Shown in pieces: positions 1-6,752 of a DNA stretch of 10,881 nt; position 1 is the first letter of the stretch; each line of letters opens with the position of its first letter. This DNA is from CAJGBR01 sp045637425 (lineage in GTDB: Bacteria; Bacteroidota; Bacteroidia; Bacteroidales; Rikenellaceae). The stretch spans positions 1 through 10,881 of the forward strand of contig JAZTZL010000023.1 in the NCBI GenBank assembly GCA_045637425.1. The letters are read 5' to 3'. A program made the position numbers and the translations under genes. The notes under the pieces are model-generated. The model was not told where the DNA came from and did no database searches. It worked only from the letters and a program-made list of their open reading frames with translations.

Positions 1-4
1 GAAA

Positions 5-41
5 ATAAAAAATCCCGATTTTCGTTGAAAATCAGGATTTT
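5..41 (-). terminator. Rho-independent terminator of tRNA-Phe
   Basis: Read on the minus strand, two 15-base arms (27-41 and 9-23) pair along their full length with one G-T wobble around a 3-base loop (24-26). The arms have the core AAAATCC.GATTTTC. A run of T follows the stem on the minus strand, as in intrinsic terminators. It lies 25 bases beyond the 3' end of the tRNA-Phe gene, so it most simply ends that transcript. On the plus strand the stem is followed by only four T residues, so use in both directions is possible but weaker. Confidence 0.85.
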
Positions 42-65
42 ACGTTGTTTTGCTTTTCTTTGCTG

Positions 66-138
66 TGGTGCCACCAGGAATCGAACCGGGGACACAAGGA
101 TTTTCAGTCCTTTGCTCTACCAACTGAGCTATGGCACC
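66..138 (-). tRNA. tRNA-Phe (anticodon GAA)
   Basis: The minus strand folds into a standard 73-base cloverleaf. It has a 7-bp acceptor stem (GGTGCCA with TGGCACC), a D arm with AGTTGGTA in the loop, a 5-bp anticodon stem (AAGGA with TCCTT), loop CTGAAAA with anticodon GAA at 103-105, a 5-base variable region, and a T loop reading TTCGATT. The discriminator base is A at 66. The CCA tail is not encoded, because the next three bases read CAG, so it must be added after transcription. One oddity is an apparent C-U mismatch in the middle of the T stem (CCCGG against CCTGG). Everything else is ordinary. A promoter lies just upstream and a hairpin terminator just downstream, so the gene appears to be transcribed alone. 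Confidence 0.97.
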
Positions 139-156
139 AACCCATAATTTTCACCG

Positions 157-187
157 CAAAGGTAAAACTTTTTTTTATTTCTACAAA
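157..187 (-). promoter_or_regulatory. Bacteroidales-type promoter for tRNA-Phe
   Basis: On the minus strand a -33 box TTTG (184-187) is followed after exactly 19 bases by a -7 box TACCTTTG (157-164). This fits the primary sigma factor consensus of Bacteroidota (TTTG, 19-21 bases, TAnnTTTG). The predicted start is near 150, about a dozen bases ahead of the mature tRNA 5' end at 138. Confidence 0.8.
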
Positions 188-251
188 AATTTGTCTAAAA
201 AAAATTTCAAAAATTATACGCTTATTTAGTGGTTACCATATAAATAATTTG

Positions 252-259
252 TACCTTTG
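252..259 (+). promoter_or_regulatory. -7 box of the nadE-rnf promoter
   Basis: TACCTTTG matches the Bacteroidota -7 consensus TAnnTTTG exactly. No good TTTG lies at the expected distance. The nearest candidate is the TTTAG around 225-229, a few bases too far upstream. The predicted start is near 265, giving a leader of about 65 bases before nadE. The 11-base string TACCTTTGCGG here (252-262) recurs in the divergent tRNA promoter on the other strand (154-164). Confidence 0.65.
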
Positions 260-330
260 CGGCGGTTAAATAACGATATTTAATTGGTTTTAGACTACAA
301 TTAACGATAACTCAAACTATTGTTGCAGGT

Positions 331-1902
331 ATGAAAATCTCGTTAGCACAATTAAACTATTCTATTGGCGATTTTGATGCAAATAGCAAAAAAATTATTG
401 AAGCTATCGAACGTGCCAAAGATGAGAATGCAAATCTTATCGTCTTTACGGAAATGGCATTGTGCGGAGCTCCGGCATACGATCTGCTGGGAGATTTTGC
501 ATTTCTCGAAAAGTGTGATGAGGTGTTGGAAGAAATTGCAAAACATTGCGACAATATTACAGCACTGATTGGCACTCCATACAAATATACAGGTGAAACA
601 ATTAGCACTATAGCCATCGCAAGAAACGGTCGAGTAGAAAAATATATCGGTAAAAAAATTCTAAACCATAGAGATGAGGCTGCATATTTAGCCGCATCTG
701 AAGGTTGTGAATTCATCGAAGTCGATGGACACAAGATTGCAGTAGTACTGGGCGAAGATGTGTTGGTCGAAAATGAATATGGAGTAAAGGCTGAACTGAT
801 TATCAACTGTTACAAGTCCATTTATAGTCGTGGAATAGTTGAGCGTCGCCATCAATACTTCAGCGGAAAAGCTTTCGAATTGGGCAAAACTCTGATTCTA
901 ACTAATATTGTAGGCGGAAATACTGATGTAATTTACGACGGAAATTCGACAGTATACAATAGTAAAGGTGAGTTGATTCTGATGATGAAACCATTCGAGG
1001 AGGATTTCGTTACGTTTGACCCATTCGGAGAAAATTCACCAATTGAATTCCCTGAACAAAATAAAACTCACAACGTATACAGCGCAATCAAACTCGGATT
1101 GTCAGACTACTTCCGCAAGAACGGATTCAAGAAGGCTTGTATAGGGTTGTCGGGTGGTATTGACTCAGCAGTGGTTTGTGCGCTTTGTGCCGAAACTCTC
1201 GGAGCTGAAAATGTTCACGCACTGCTTATGCCGTCGCAATATTCAAGCGACCACTCAATCAATGATGCAGTAGCGCTTGCAAAGAATCTCGGCATTCAAT
1301 ATGATATAGTTCCTATCAAAGATATTTTTGATACAACACGTAAGACAATGGCTCCCGTATTCGGCAACAGAGATGAAGATGTTACCGAAGAGAATATGCA
1401 ATCGCGCATCAGAGGGTTGTTGCTAATGTCATATAGTAATAAGTTTGGCTCGGTAGTTATCAATTGCAGCAACAAGAGCGAAGCTGCAGTAGGATACGGT
1501 ACAATGTACGGTGATACGATTGGAGCCGTAAGTCTGTTGGGTGACCTTTATAAAATGGAAGTTTATGATTTGGCTCGCTATATCAACCGCAATGGAGAAA
1601 TTATTCCGCAAGCAATCATAGATAAGGAACCATCGGCAGAACTGCGACCAAACCAAAAAGATAGCGACTCGCTGCCCGTATATGAAGTTCTCGACTCAAT
1701 TCTGTATCGTCTTATTGAGCAGAACCAAAGCGTAGAAGAGATTGCAGAAGCAGGATTTGACCAAACCGAAGTAGCAAAAGTTGCTCGTTTGGTGAGATAT
1801 AACGAATATAAAAGAAATCAATTCTGTCCCGTACTTAAACTCTCAACACTGGCGTTTAATAAGGACAGACGTATGCCTATTACCGCTAAATACCAATTTT
1901 AA
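331..1902 (+). CDS. nadE: NAD+ synthetase with a degenerate glutamine-amidase domain
   Basis: The product has 523 residues and adenylates and amidates nicotinate adenine dinucleotide (NaAD) to NAD+, the last step of NAD synthesis, in the cytosol. The N-terminal third is nitrilase/amidase-like (about 1-235) and the C-terminal part is the synthetase (about 245-523). The synthetase half is intact: SGGIDS ATP-pyrophosphatase loop at 274-279, PSQYSSDHS at 301-309, NKSE at 381-384, PSAELRPNQKDSDSLP at 434-449 and the terminal KDRRMPIT motif. In the amidase half, Glu41 and Lys108 of the Glu-Lys-Cys triad are present. The nucleophile is missing: the family's ICED motif reads LGED, with Gly141 encoded by GGC at 751-753. 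The usual LPNYxVFDE and SASP motifs are also degraded. Glutaminase activity is therefore probably lost and free ammonia used instead, which is inference. The ATG start matches the family N-terminus. The rseC-like gene follows 11 bases after the stop, so this is probably the first gene of the rnf operon. Confidence 0.95.
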   Translation: MKISLAQLNYSIGDFDANSKKIIEAIERAKDENANLIVFTEMALCGAPAYDLLGDFAFLEKCDEVLEEIAKHCDNITALIGTPYKYTGETISTIAIARNGRVEKYIGKKILNHRDEAAYLAASEGCEFIEVDGHKIAVVLGEDVLVENEYGVKAELIINCYKSIYSRGIVERRHQYFSGKAFELGKTLILTNIVGGNTDVIYDGNSTVYNSKGELILMMKPFEEDFVTFDPFGENSPIEFPEQNKTHNVYSAIKLGLSDYFRKNGFKKACIGLSGGIDSAVVCALCAETLGAENVHALLMPSQYSSDHSINDAVALAKNLGIQYDIVPIKDIFDTTRKTMAPVFGNRDEDVTEENMQSRIRGLLLMSYSNKFGSVVINCSNKSEAAVGYGTMYGDTIGAVSLLGDLYKMEVYDLARYINRNGEIIPQAIIDKEPSAELRPNQKDSDSLPVYEVLDSILYRLIEQNQSVEEIAEAGFDQTEVAKVARLVRYNEYKRNQFCPVLKLSTLAFNKDRRMPITAKYQF

Positions 1903-1913
1903 TAAGCAACACT

Positions 1914-2327
1914 ATGGCACAAACTGTTTCGCACGAAGGTATCGTTATAAAAATAACAGACGATGCAATAGTCGTCAGAATACTGCAACAAGAGGCCTGT
2001 GGCGCTTGTCGTGCAAAGGAATTGTGTGGTAACGGCACCGAAAAAGAGATAACCATTCCGATTGAATGCGCCGAAGGTTACCGAGAAGGTGGTCGTGTTC
2101 AGGTCGAAATGAGCGAAGAATTGGGATTACAAGCAACAATGATTGTTTATGTATTCCCTTTTGTTATTATTTTAACAGCATTAATGTTATTGCTGAACTT
2201 TGGGAGTGGTGAAGTAATCTCGGGACTTGTTGCATTGGGAACTGGCGCAGTATATTTTGCAGTATTGTCGCTCTTTCGTAAAAAACTGTCTCGTAAAATT
2301 GTATTCACAGCCTACCCTATAGACTAG
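1914..2327 (+). CDS. rseC: RseC/MucC-family membrane protein of the Rnf cluster
   Basis: The product has 137 residues and resembles the RseC/MucC family. A soluble N-terminal region carries three cysteines in the pattern C29-x2-C32-x5-C38 (ACGACRAKELCG), a likely metal or redox site. Two membrane segments follow, at about 72-94 and 100-121, and then a basic tail (FRKKLSRK). In E. coli, RseC belongs to a sigma-E operon and has been linked to keeping the redox sensor SoxR reduced, together with the Rnf homologue Rsx. Here there is no sigma factor or anti-sigma factor nearby. The gene sits 11 bases after nadE and 27 bases before rnfB. A role in assembly or electron transfer of the Rnf complex is therefore more likely than sigma-E control. 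The leader before rnfB is very A-rich, as is usual in this phylum. Confidence 0.85.
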   Translation: MAQTVSHEGIVIKITDDAIVVRILQQEACGACRAKELCGNGTEKEITIPIECAEGYREGGRVQVEMSEELGLQATMIVYVFPFVIILTALMLLLNFGSGEVISGLVALGTGAVYFAVLSLFRKKLSRKIVFTAYPID

Positions 2328-2354
2328 AAAGAAAAAAAAACTACAAAATAAATT

Positions 2355-3218
2355 ATGAGTGATATTTTGATTTACACCGTATTGACACTTGTTGTGTTGG
2401 GTGTTGTCGCAGCGATAGTTCTGTACTTCGTTGCGCAAAAATTCAAAGTCGAAGAGGACCCGCGAATCGACGTGGTTGAGGGTATGTTGCCCGGAGCAAA
2501 CTGCGGCGGTTGTGGTTATCCCGGCTGTCGAGGACTCTCCGAAGCCCTTGTCAAGTCTGACTCGATGGAGGGACTGAGATGTCCCGTTGGTGGTGCAAGT
2601 GTTATGGCTCAGATTGGCGAATACCTGGGCAAGACTCCAGCCGTAGCAGACCCGATGATTGCCGTTGTGCGTTGTGCGGGCAGTTGCAAGGTTAGACCTA
2701 AGACTGTGCAGTATGAGGGTGCGAAGTCGTGTCTGGTTGAGAATGCAATCTTCGCCGGCGAGACAGGTTGTTCATACGGCTGTCTGGGCAAGGGTGATTG
2801 CGCATCAGTCTGCTCATTCGGAGCAATCAAAATTAACCCCGAAACAGGACTCCCCGAAGTTAATCCAGACTTGTGTACTGCGTGTGGAGCCTGCGTAAAG
2901 GCTTGTCCGAAGGGAATCATCGAACTGAGAAAACGAGGTCCGAAAGATAGACGACTCTATGTTAGTTGCGTAAATAAAGATAAAGGAGCAATCACTCGCA
3001 AAGTTTGTTCGGCTGGCTGTATCGGCTGTGGCAAATGCGTAAAAGTTTGTCCTTTCGAAGCCATCACAGTTACAAATAATGTTGCATATATCGACTACAA
3101 CAAGTGTAAGATGTGTCGCAAATGTGCAGCAGAATGTCCTGTCGGCGCAATAACAGAAGTAAATTTTCCTGAGCGTAAACCTGCTGTCGAAACACCAACG
3201 ACTGCGCAAACCAATTAG
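2355..3218 (+). CDS. rnfB: Rnf complex subunit B, polyferredoxin
   Basis: This 287-residue iron-sulfur subunit is the likely entry point for electrons from ferredoxin. One N-terminal membrane anchor (about 5-27) is followed by the RnfB-specific four-cysteine domain with CGGCGYPGC (C50, C53, C58, C76). The rest is a cysteine-rich polyferredoxin. Clear cluster motifs are C139/143/149/153, C174/177/180/184, C222/225/228/232 and C251/254/257/261, with further cysteines at 107, 111, 126, 205 and 218. That is enough for five or six [4Fe-4S] clusters, like the long RnfB of anaerobes such as Acetobacterium and unlike the shorter proteobacterial form. A proline- and threonine-rich tail ends the protein. 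The rnfC start lies only 3 bases after the stop, so translational coupling is likely. In many Clostridia rnfB is last in the operon, whereas here it comes first. Confidence 0.96.
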   Translation: MSDILIYTVLTLVVLGVVAAIVLYFVAQKFKVEEDPRIDVVEGMLPGANCGGCGYPGCRGLSEALVKSDSMEGLRCPVGGASVMAQIGEYLGKTPAVADPMIAVVRCAGSCKVRPKTVQYEGAKSCLVENAIFAGETGCSYGCLGKGDCASVCSFGAIKINPETGLPEVNPDLCTACGACVKACPKGIIELRKRGPKDRRLYVSCVNKDKGAITRKVCSAGCIGCGKCVKVCPFEAITVTNNVAYIDYNKCKMCRKCAAECPVGAITEVNFPERKPAVETPTTAQTN

Positions 3219-3221
3219 TAT

Positions 3222-4553
3222 ATGTTGAGAAGTTTCAAAATAGGCGGCATTCACCCCGCAGAGAATAAACTCACAGCAAATAAAGCTATTGAAGATTTCC
3301 CTCTACCGAGCAAGGTGGTAATTCCACTCAACCAACATATCGGAGCTCCGGCACAGGCGTGTGTAAAGAAAGGTGACAAGGTGCTGGTCGGACAACTGAT
3401 TGGTACTGCAGCAGCAGGGCTCTCTTGCAACATACACTCAACAGTCAGTGGTACTGTAACCTCACTCGAACCGACTACAGATAAGGGCGGAAGACCTATT
3501 CCTGCAGTAACCATTGCAGTTGAAGGTGATGAATGGGTTGATACAATAGACCGCAGTGAAGATATAGTACGTGAAATAAAACTCACAGGTTCGGAGATTA
3601 TGAAGAAGATTGCCGAAATGGGAGTTGTCGGAATGGGTGGCGCGATGTTCCCCACTCTGAATAAGATAAACGTACTGGATAGAATTGCAATCGACACATT
3701 GGTAATCAATGGCGTAGAGTGTGAACCATATCTGACCTCAGACCACCGAACTATGGTCGAAAAGAGTGAAGAGGTGTTGATTGGGACAAAGATTCTGCAG
3801 TTGGCACTCGGCGCAAAACGAGCAATCATCGGTATCGAATGTAACAAACCTGATGCGATAGAGCGACTCAGCAAGTTGGCTCCGTCTTATTCTATCGAGA
3901 TTGTGCCTCTCAAGATGAAATATCCACAAGGCGGCGAAAAGCAGTTGATCGATGCTACGGTAGGCAAGCAGGTTCCGTCGAACAAACTCCCGTCCGACAT
4001 CGGAATCATCGTTCAAAACGTCAGCACAATTTATGCAATATATCAGGCAATTCAGAAAAATAGACCACTGATTGACCGTATTGTAACCGTTACGGGTAAA
4101 AAACTTGCGCGCACGGGCAACTTCCGAGTAAGGTTCGGTACATCTATCAACGATATACTCACCTATTGTGGATTTGATGGTTCTACTCAAGACGAAACAT
4201 ACAAAATCATAAACGGAGGTCCGATGATGGGCGCAGCAATGAGCAACCTTGATGCTGCTGTCTTGAAGGGCACTTCTGGCATTGTACTGCTCAAGGGCAA
4301 AGAGGCGTATAGACACGAAGAGAAAGAGTGTATCAAATGTGGCAAATGTGTAGAAGCGTGTCCTATGGGACTTGAACCATATTTGTTGTTCAGACTCTGC
4401 GAATTAAACCGCTATGACGAATTGCTGCCCAATCAGGTAATCGACTGTATCGAATGTGGTTGCTGTACGTTCACTTGTCCCGCAGCACTGCCGCTTTTGG
4501 ACTACATTCGCACGGGTAGAGCCTATGCAAGAAGAGTACCACAGAAAAAATAA
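3222..4553 (+). CDS. rnfC: Rnf complex subunit C, NAD(H)-binding iron-sulfur protein
   Basis: This 443-residue peripheral subunit is where NAD+ is thought to be reduced through FMN. The N-terminal part (about 30-105) is a barrel-sandwich/biotinyl-like region. It is followed by the glycine-rich nucleotide or flavin loop GVVGMGGAMFPT (134-145) and VINGVECEPY (161-170), which match the NuoF-like fold. Next are PQGGEKQLI (235-243) and the SLBB-like part, and then two [4Fe-4S] motifs, C370/373/376/380 and C409/412/415/419. The protein ends shortly after the second motif, without the long alanine- and lysine-rich tail of proteobacterial RnfC. The ATG at 3222 sits 3 bases after the rnfB stop. A 35-base gap with no visible promoter or terminator separates it from rnfD. 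Confidence 0.96.
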   Translation: MLRSFKIGGIHPAENKLTANKAIEDFPLPSKVVIPLNQHIGAPAQACVKKGDKVLVGQLIGTAAAGLSCNIHSTVSGTVTSLEPTTDKGGRPIPAVTIAVEGDEWVDTIDRSEDIVREIKLTGSEIMKKIAEMGVVGMGGAMFPTLNKINVLDRIAIDTLVINGVECEPYLTSDHRTMVEKSEEVLIGTKILQLALGAKRAIIGIECNKPDAIERLSKLAPSYSIEIVPLKMKYPQGGEKQLIDATVGKQVPSNKLPSDIGIIVQNVSTIYAIYQAIQKNRPLIDRIVTVTGKKLARTGNFRVRFGTSINDILTYCGFDGSTQDETYKIINGGPMMGAAMSNLDAAVLKGTSGIVLLKGKEAYRHEEKECIKCGKCVEACPMGLEPYLLFRLCELNRYDELLPNQVIDCIECGCCTFTCPAALPLLDYIRTGRAYARRVPQKK

Positions 4554-4588
4554 GGAATTGAAATGTAACTCTCTAACAGACAATAATT

Positions 4589-5575
4589 ATGGAGAACAGA
4601 TTATTAGTAACATCTTGTCCGCACCTGCACGGTAAGGAATCAACACGTCGAATTATGCTCGATGTGATAATAGCGTTAATTCCGTCGCTCATAGTTTCGT
4701 GCATTGTGTTCGGAATGATGCCGCTCGTTGTAACGCTCATTTCTGTAGCAGCCTGTGTCGCGGTAGAATGGTTGATCCAAAAATTTTTACTCAAGGGTGA
4801 ATGTACTCTCGGAAACCTTTCGGCCGTAGTTACGGGTATCCTGCTCGCATTCAATATTCCGTTTAACCTTCCGATTTGGCAAATCCTCATCGGAGCCGTA
4901 GTCGCTATCGGTGTAGGTAAAATGACCTTTGGAGGTTTGGGTCGTAATCCTTTCAACCCGGCACTCGTTGGTCGTGTATTCTTGTTGATTTCATTCCCCG
5001 TAACAATGACAACATTCCCGCTGCCCGAGTCGGCTGCAGGAGCAGATGTCATCTCTGGAGCAACTCCACTGACAGCAGTAAAAGAGGCACTGAAAAACAA
5101 TGTACCGATGAACGATATCCTATCAGGAATTGATTACAGCAATTTGTTGCTGGGTATTAAGGGAGGTTCGTTCGGAGAACTTGCAGCATTTGCACTGATT
5201 CTCGGCGGAATCTACTTGTTAATCCGCAGAGTAATCACTTGGCATACACCTGTTGCAGTTCTGGGTTCGATAGCGCTATTTGCATTTATACTAAATGTAT
5301 CGGCTCCGGGATCGTATATGGGACCAGCATTCCACTTGCTTACGGGAGGTGCATTGCTCGGAGCAATATTTATGGCAACAGACTACTCATCATCACCTAT
5401 GACTCGCAAGGGTATGCTGATTTATGGAGTGGGCATAGGCGTAATCACAATGCTCATTCGCGTCTGGGGAGCATATCCCGAGGGTATGTCATTCGCAATT
5501 CTGATTATGAATGCAGTGGCTCCGCTGATTAACAAATATATAAAACCACGCCGATTTGGTATGGTAGTAAAATAG
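4589..5575 (+). CDS. rnfD: Rnf complex subunit D, flavinylated membrane subunit
   Basis: This 328-residue integral membrane protein of the NqrB/RnfD family carries covalently bound FMN and is thought to form part of the ion channel. Several hydrophobic helices are visible: about 24-43, 45-65, 76-93, 97-112 and 125-143, then more between 180 and 320. The conserved GGLGRNPFNPALVGR segment lies at 115-129. The flavinylation motif SGAT is at 156-159, with Thr159 the expected FMN-phosphate attachment site. The basic C-terminus follows the last helix, as in the family. It lies 35 bases after rnfC and is followed by rnfG, with GGGAG just after its stop codon. The length is near normal for the family. 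Confidence 0.96.
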   Translation: MENRLLVTSCPHLHGKESTRRIMLDVIIALIPSLIVSCIVFGMMPLVVTLISVAACVAVEWLIQKFLLKGECTLGNLSAVVTGILLAFNIPFNLPIWQILIGAVVAIGVGKMTFGGLGRNPFNPALVGRVFLLISFPVTMTTFPLPESAAGADVISGATPLTAVKEALKNNVPMNDILSGIDYSNLLLGIKGGSFGELAAFALILGGIYLLIRRVITWHTPVAVLGSIALFAFILNVSAPGSYMGPAFHLLTGGALLGAIFMATDYSSSPMTRKGMLIYGVGIGVITMLIRVWGAYPEGMSFAILIMNAVAPLINKYIKPRRFGMVVK

Positions 5576-5588
5576 GGAGATGTGCAGT

Positions 5589-6161
5589 ATGAAAAGTTCA
5601 CTTAAAAATATGGTATTGGTACTGTTCGTAATTACGGCAGTAACATCTTCGGCAGTAGGCATTGTCTATGACCTGACTAAAAAGCCTATCGAAAATACCG
5701 AAAAACAAAAAACTATAACAGCATTAAGCGAAGTATTGCCCCAATTTGACAATCAACCAAATGAAGAAAAAGTTGTTAAGGATATTGATGGTCAGCAGTT
5801 GGCAATCTACACAGCACGACTCGAGGGTAAGACCGTAGGCTATGCCATTGAGACATTCACAAAGAACGGTTTCAGCGGAATGGTTCGCCTTTTGGTTGGT
5901 TTCAGAACAGACGGCTCAATCGAAAACATCTCGGTATTATCGCACAATGAGACTCCGGGCTTGGGTGCAAAAATTGCAGAAAAGGGCTCGAAATTCGTAG
6001 CTCAATTCAGCGGCAAAAATCCTGAATTATATAAGCTATTCGTGAAGAAAGATGGCGGCGATGTAGATGCAATCACTGCATCAACCATCACTTCAAGAGC
6101 CTTCACTGATGCAGTTAAACTCGCTCACGACATTTTCAAACAAATTGATAAGGAGGAATAA
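5589..6161 (+). CDS. rnfG: Rnf complex subunit G, FMN-binding protein
   Basis: The product has 190 residues: an N-terminal membrane anchor (about 7-27) followed by an extracytoplasmic FMN_bind domain, with covalent FMN, that passes electrons to RnfD. The conserved ETPGLGAKI is at 121-129. The flavinylation site reads DAITASTITS (160-169). Thr166 is the expected acceptor, but the motif is TAST where the textbook form is S/T-G-A-T. I chose the ATG at 5589 over the in-frame ATG at 5580, because GGGAG (5575-5579) sits at normal ribosome-binding distance from 5589 but directly abuts 5580. The upstream start would only add MCS. The gene lies 13 bases after rnfD and 2 bases before rnfE. Confidence 0.93.
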   Translation: MKSSLKNMVLVLFVITAVTSSAVGIVYDLTKKPIENTEKQKTITALSEVLPQFDNQPNEEKVVKDIDGQQLAIYTARLEGKTVGYAIETFTKNGFSGMVRLLVGFRTDGSIENISVLSHNETPGLGAKIAEKGSKFVAQFSGKNPELYKLFVKKDGGDVDAITASTITSRAFTDAVKLAHDIFKQIDKEE

Positions 6162-6163
6162 TA

Positions 6164-6751
6164 ATGAGTAATTTTAAGACTTTCACCTCTGGAATTATAA
6201 AGAATAACCCCGTATTTGTATTGATGCTGGGTATGTGTCCTACACTGGGTACTACCACATCAGCTATTAACGGGTTGGGTATGGGAACAGCTACGATGTT
6301 CGTATTGATAATGTCGAATATGATTATTTCGCTGATTAAGAATTTTATTCCGGGAAAGATTCGTATTCCTGCATTTATCGTAGTTATCGCATCATTGGTT
6401 ACTGTGGTTCAACTGATTATGCAGGCGTATGTCCCCGACTTGTACAATTCGTTGGGCGTATTTATTCCGCTGATCGTTGTGAACTGTATCATTCTCGGCC
6501 GAGCAGAGGCATTCGCATCAAAGAACGGCATCTTGTCATCGATGATGGACGGAGCAGGAATCGGTTTGGGATTCACAATGTCACTGACAATCATTGGTGC
6601 AGTCAGAGAGTTGCTGGGTTCGTATTCGATATTCGGTATGAAACTCGCTGAAACTGATGGCATTCTGATATTTGTTTTGGCTCCGGGAGCCTTCCTCGTG
6701 TTGGGATATTTGATGATTATCTTCAATAAATTAACTGCAAAACTCAGATAG
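6164..6751 (+). CDS. rnfE: Rnf complex subunit E, membrane subunit
   Basis: This 195-residue membrane protein of the RnfE/NqrD family has about six helices. It forms the antiparallel core of the complex with RnfA. The family signatures NNPVFVLMLGMCPTLGTT (14-31) and GVFIPLIVVNCIILGRAEAFA (98-118) are present. Cys25 and Cys108 are the membrane-embedded cysteines that, with the matching pair in RnfA, hold an iron-sulfur cluster in related Nqr/Rnf structures. The start is well supported: an AGGAGG (6151-6156) lies 7 bases ahead of the ATG, an unusually complete Shine-Dalgarno for this phylum. It begins 2 bases after rnfG and ends 1 base before rnfA. Confidence 0.96.
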   Translation: MSNFKTFTSGIIKNNPVFVLMLGMCPTLGTTTSAINGLGMGTATMFVLIMSNMIISLIKNFIPGKIRIPAFIVVIASLVTVVQLIMQAYVPDLYNSLGVFIPLIVVNCIILGRAEAFASKNGILSSMMDGAGIGLGFTMSLTIIGAVRELLGSYSIFGMKLAETDGILIFVLAPGAFLVLGYLMIIFNKLTAKLR

Positions 6752-6752
6752 T

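Noticed and set aside
1..41. The hairpin at the left edge as part of a CRISPR or a repeat array.
   Set aside because: There is only one copy of an inverted repeat followed by a T run behind a tRNA, which a terminator explains fully. No spaced direct repeats are seen anywhere in the window.
66..138. tRNA-Phe as the attachment site of the element at the right edge.
   Set aside because: The integrase is over 10 kb away with intact core genes between, and I see no copy of the tRNA 3' end in the intergenic stretch at 10387-10754.
45..269. A 74-codon plus-strand frame across the tRNA-Phe gene.
   Set aside because: It runs antisense through a complete tRNA and through both promoters, so it is a chance frame.
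357..806. A 149-codon minus-strand frame inside nadE, and similar long antisense frames inside rnfC (3251-3874 and 3738-4316) and rnfD (4573-5100).
   Set aside because: They are shadows of well-conserved genes on the other strand, with low-complexity Ser/Thr/Ile-rich translations and no family resemblance.
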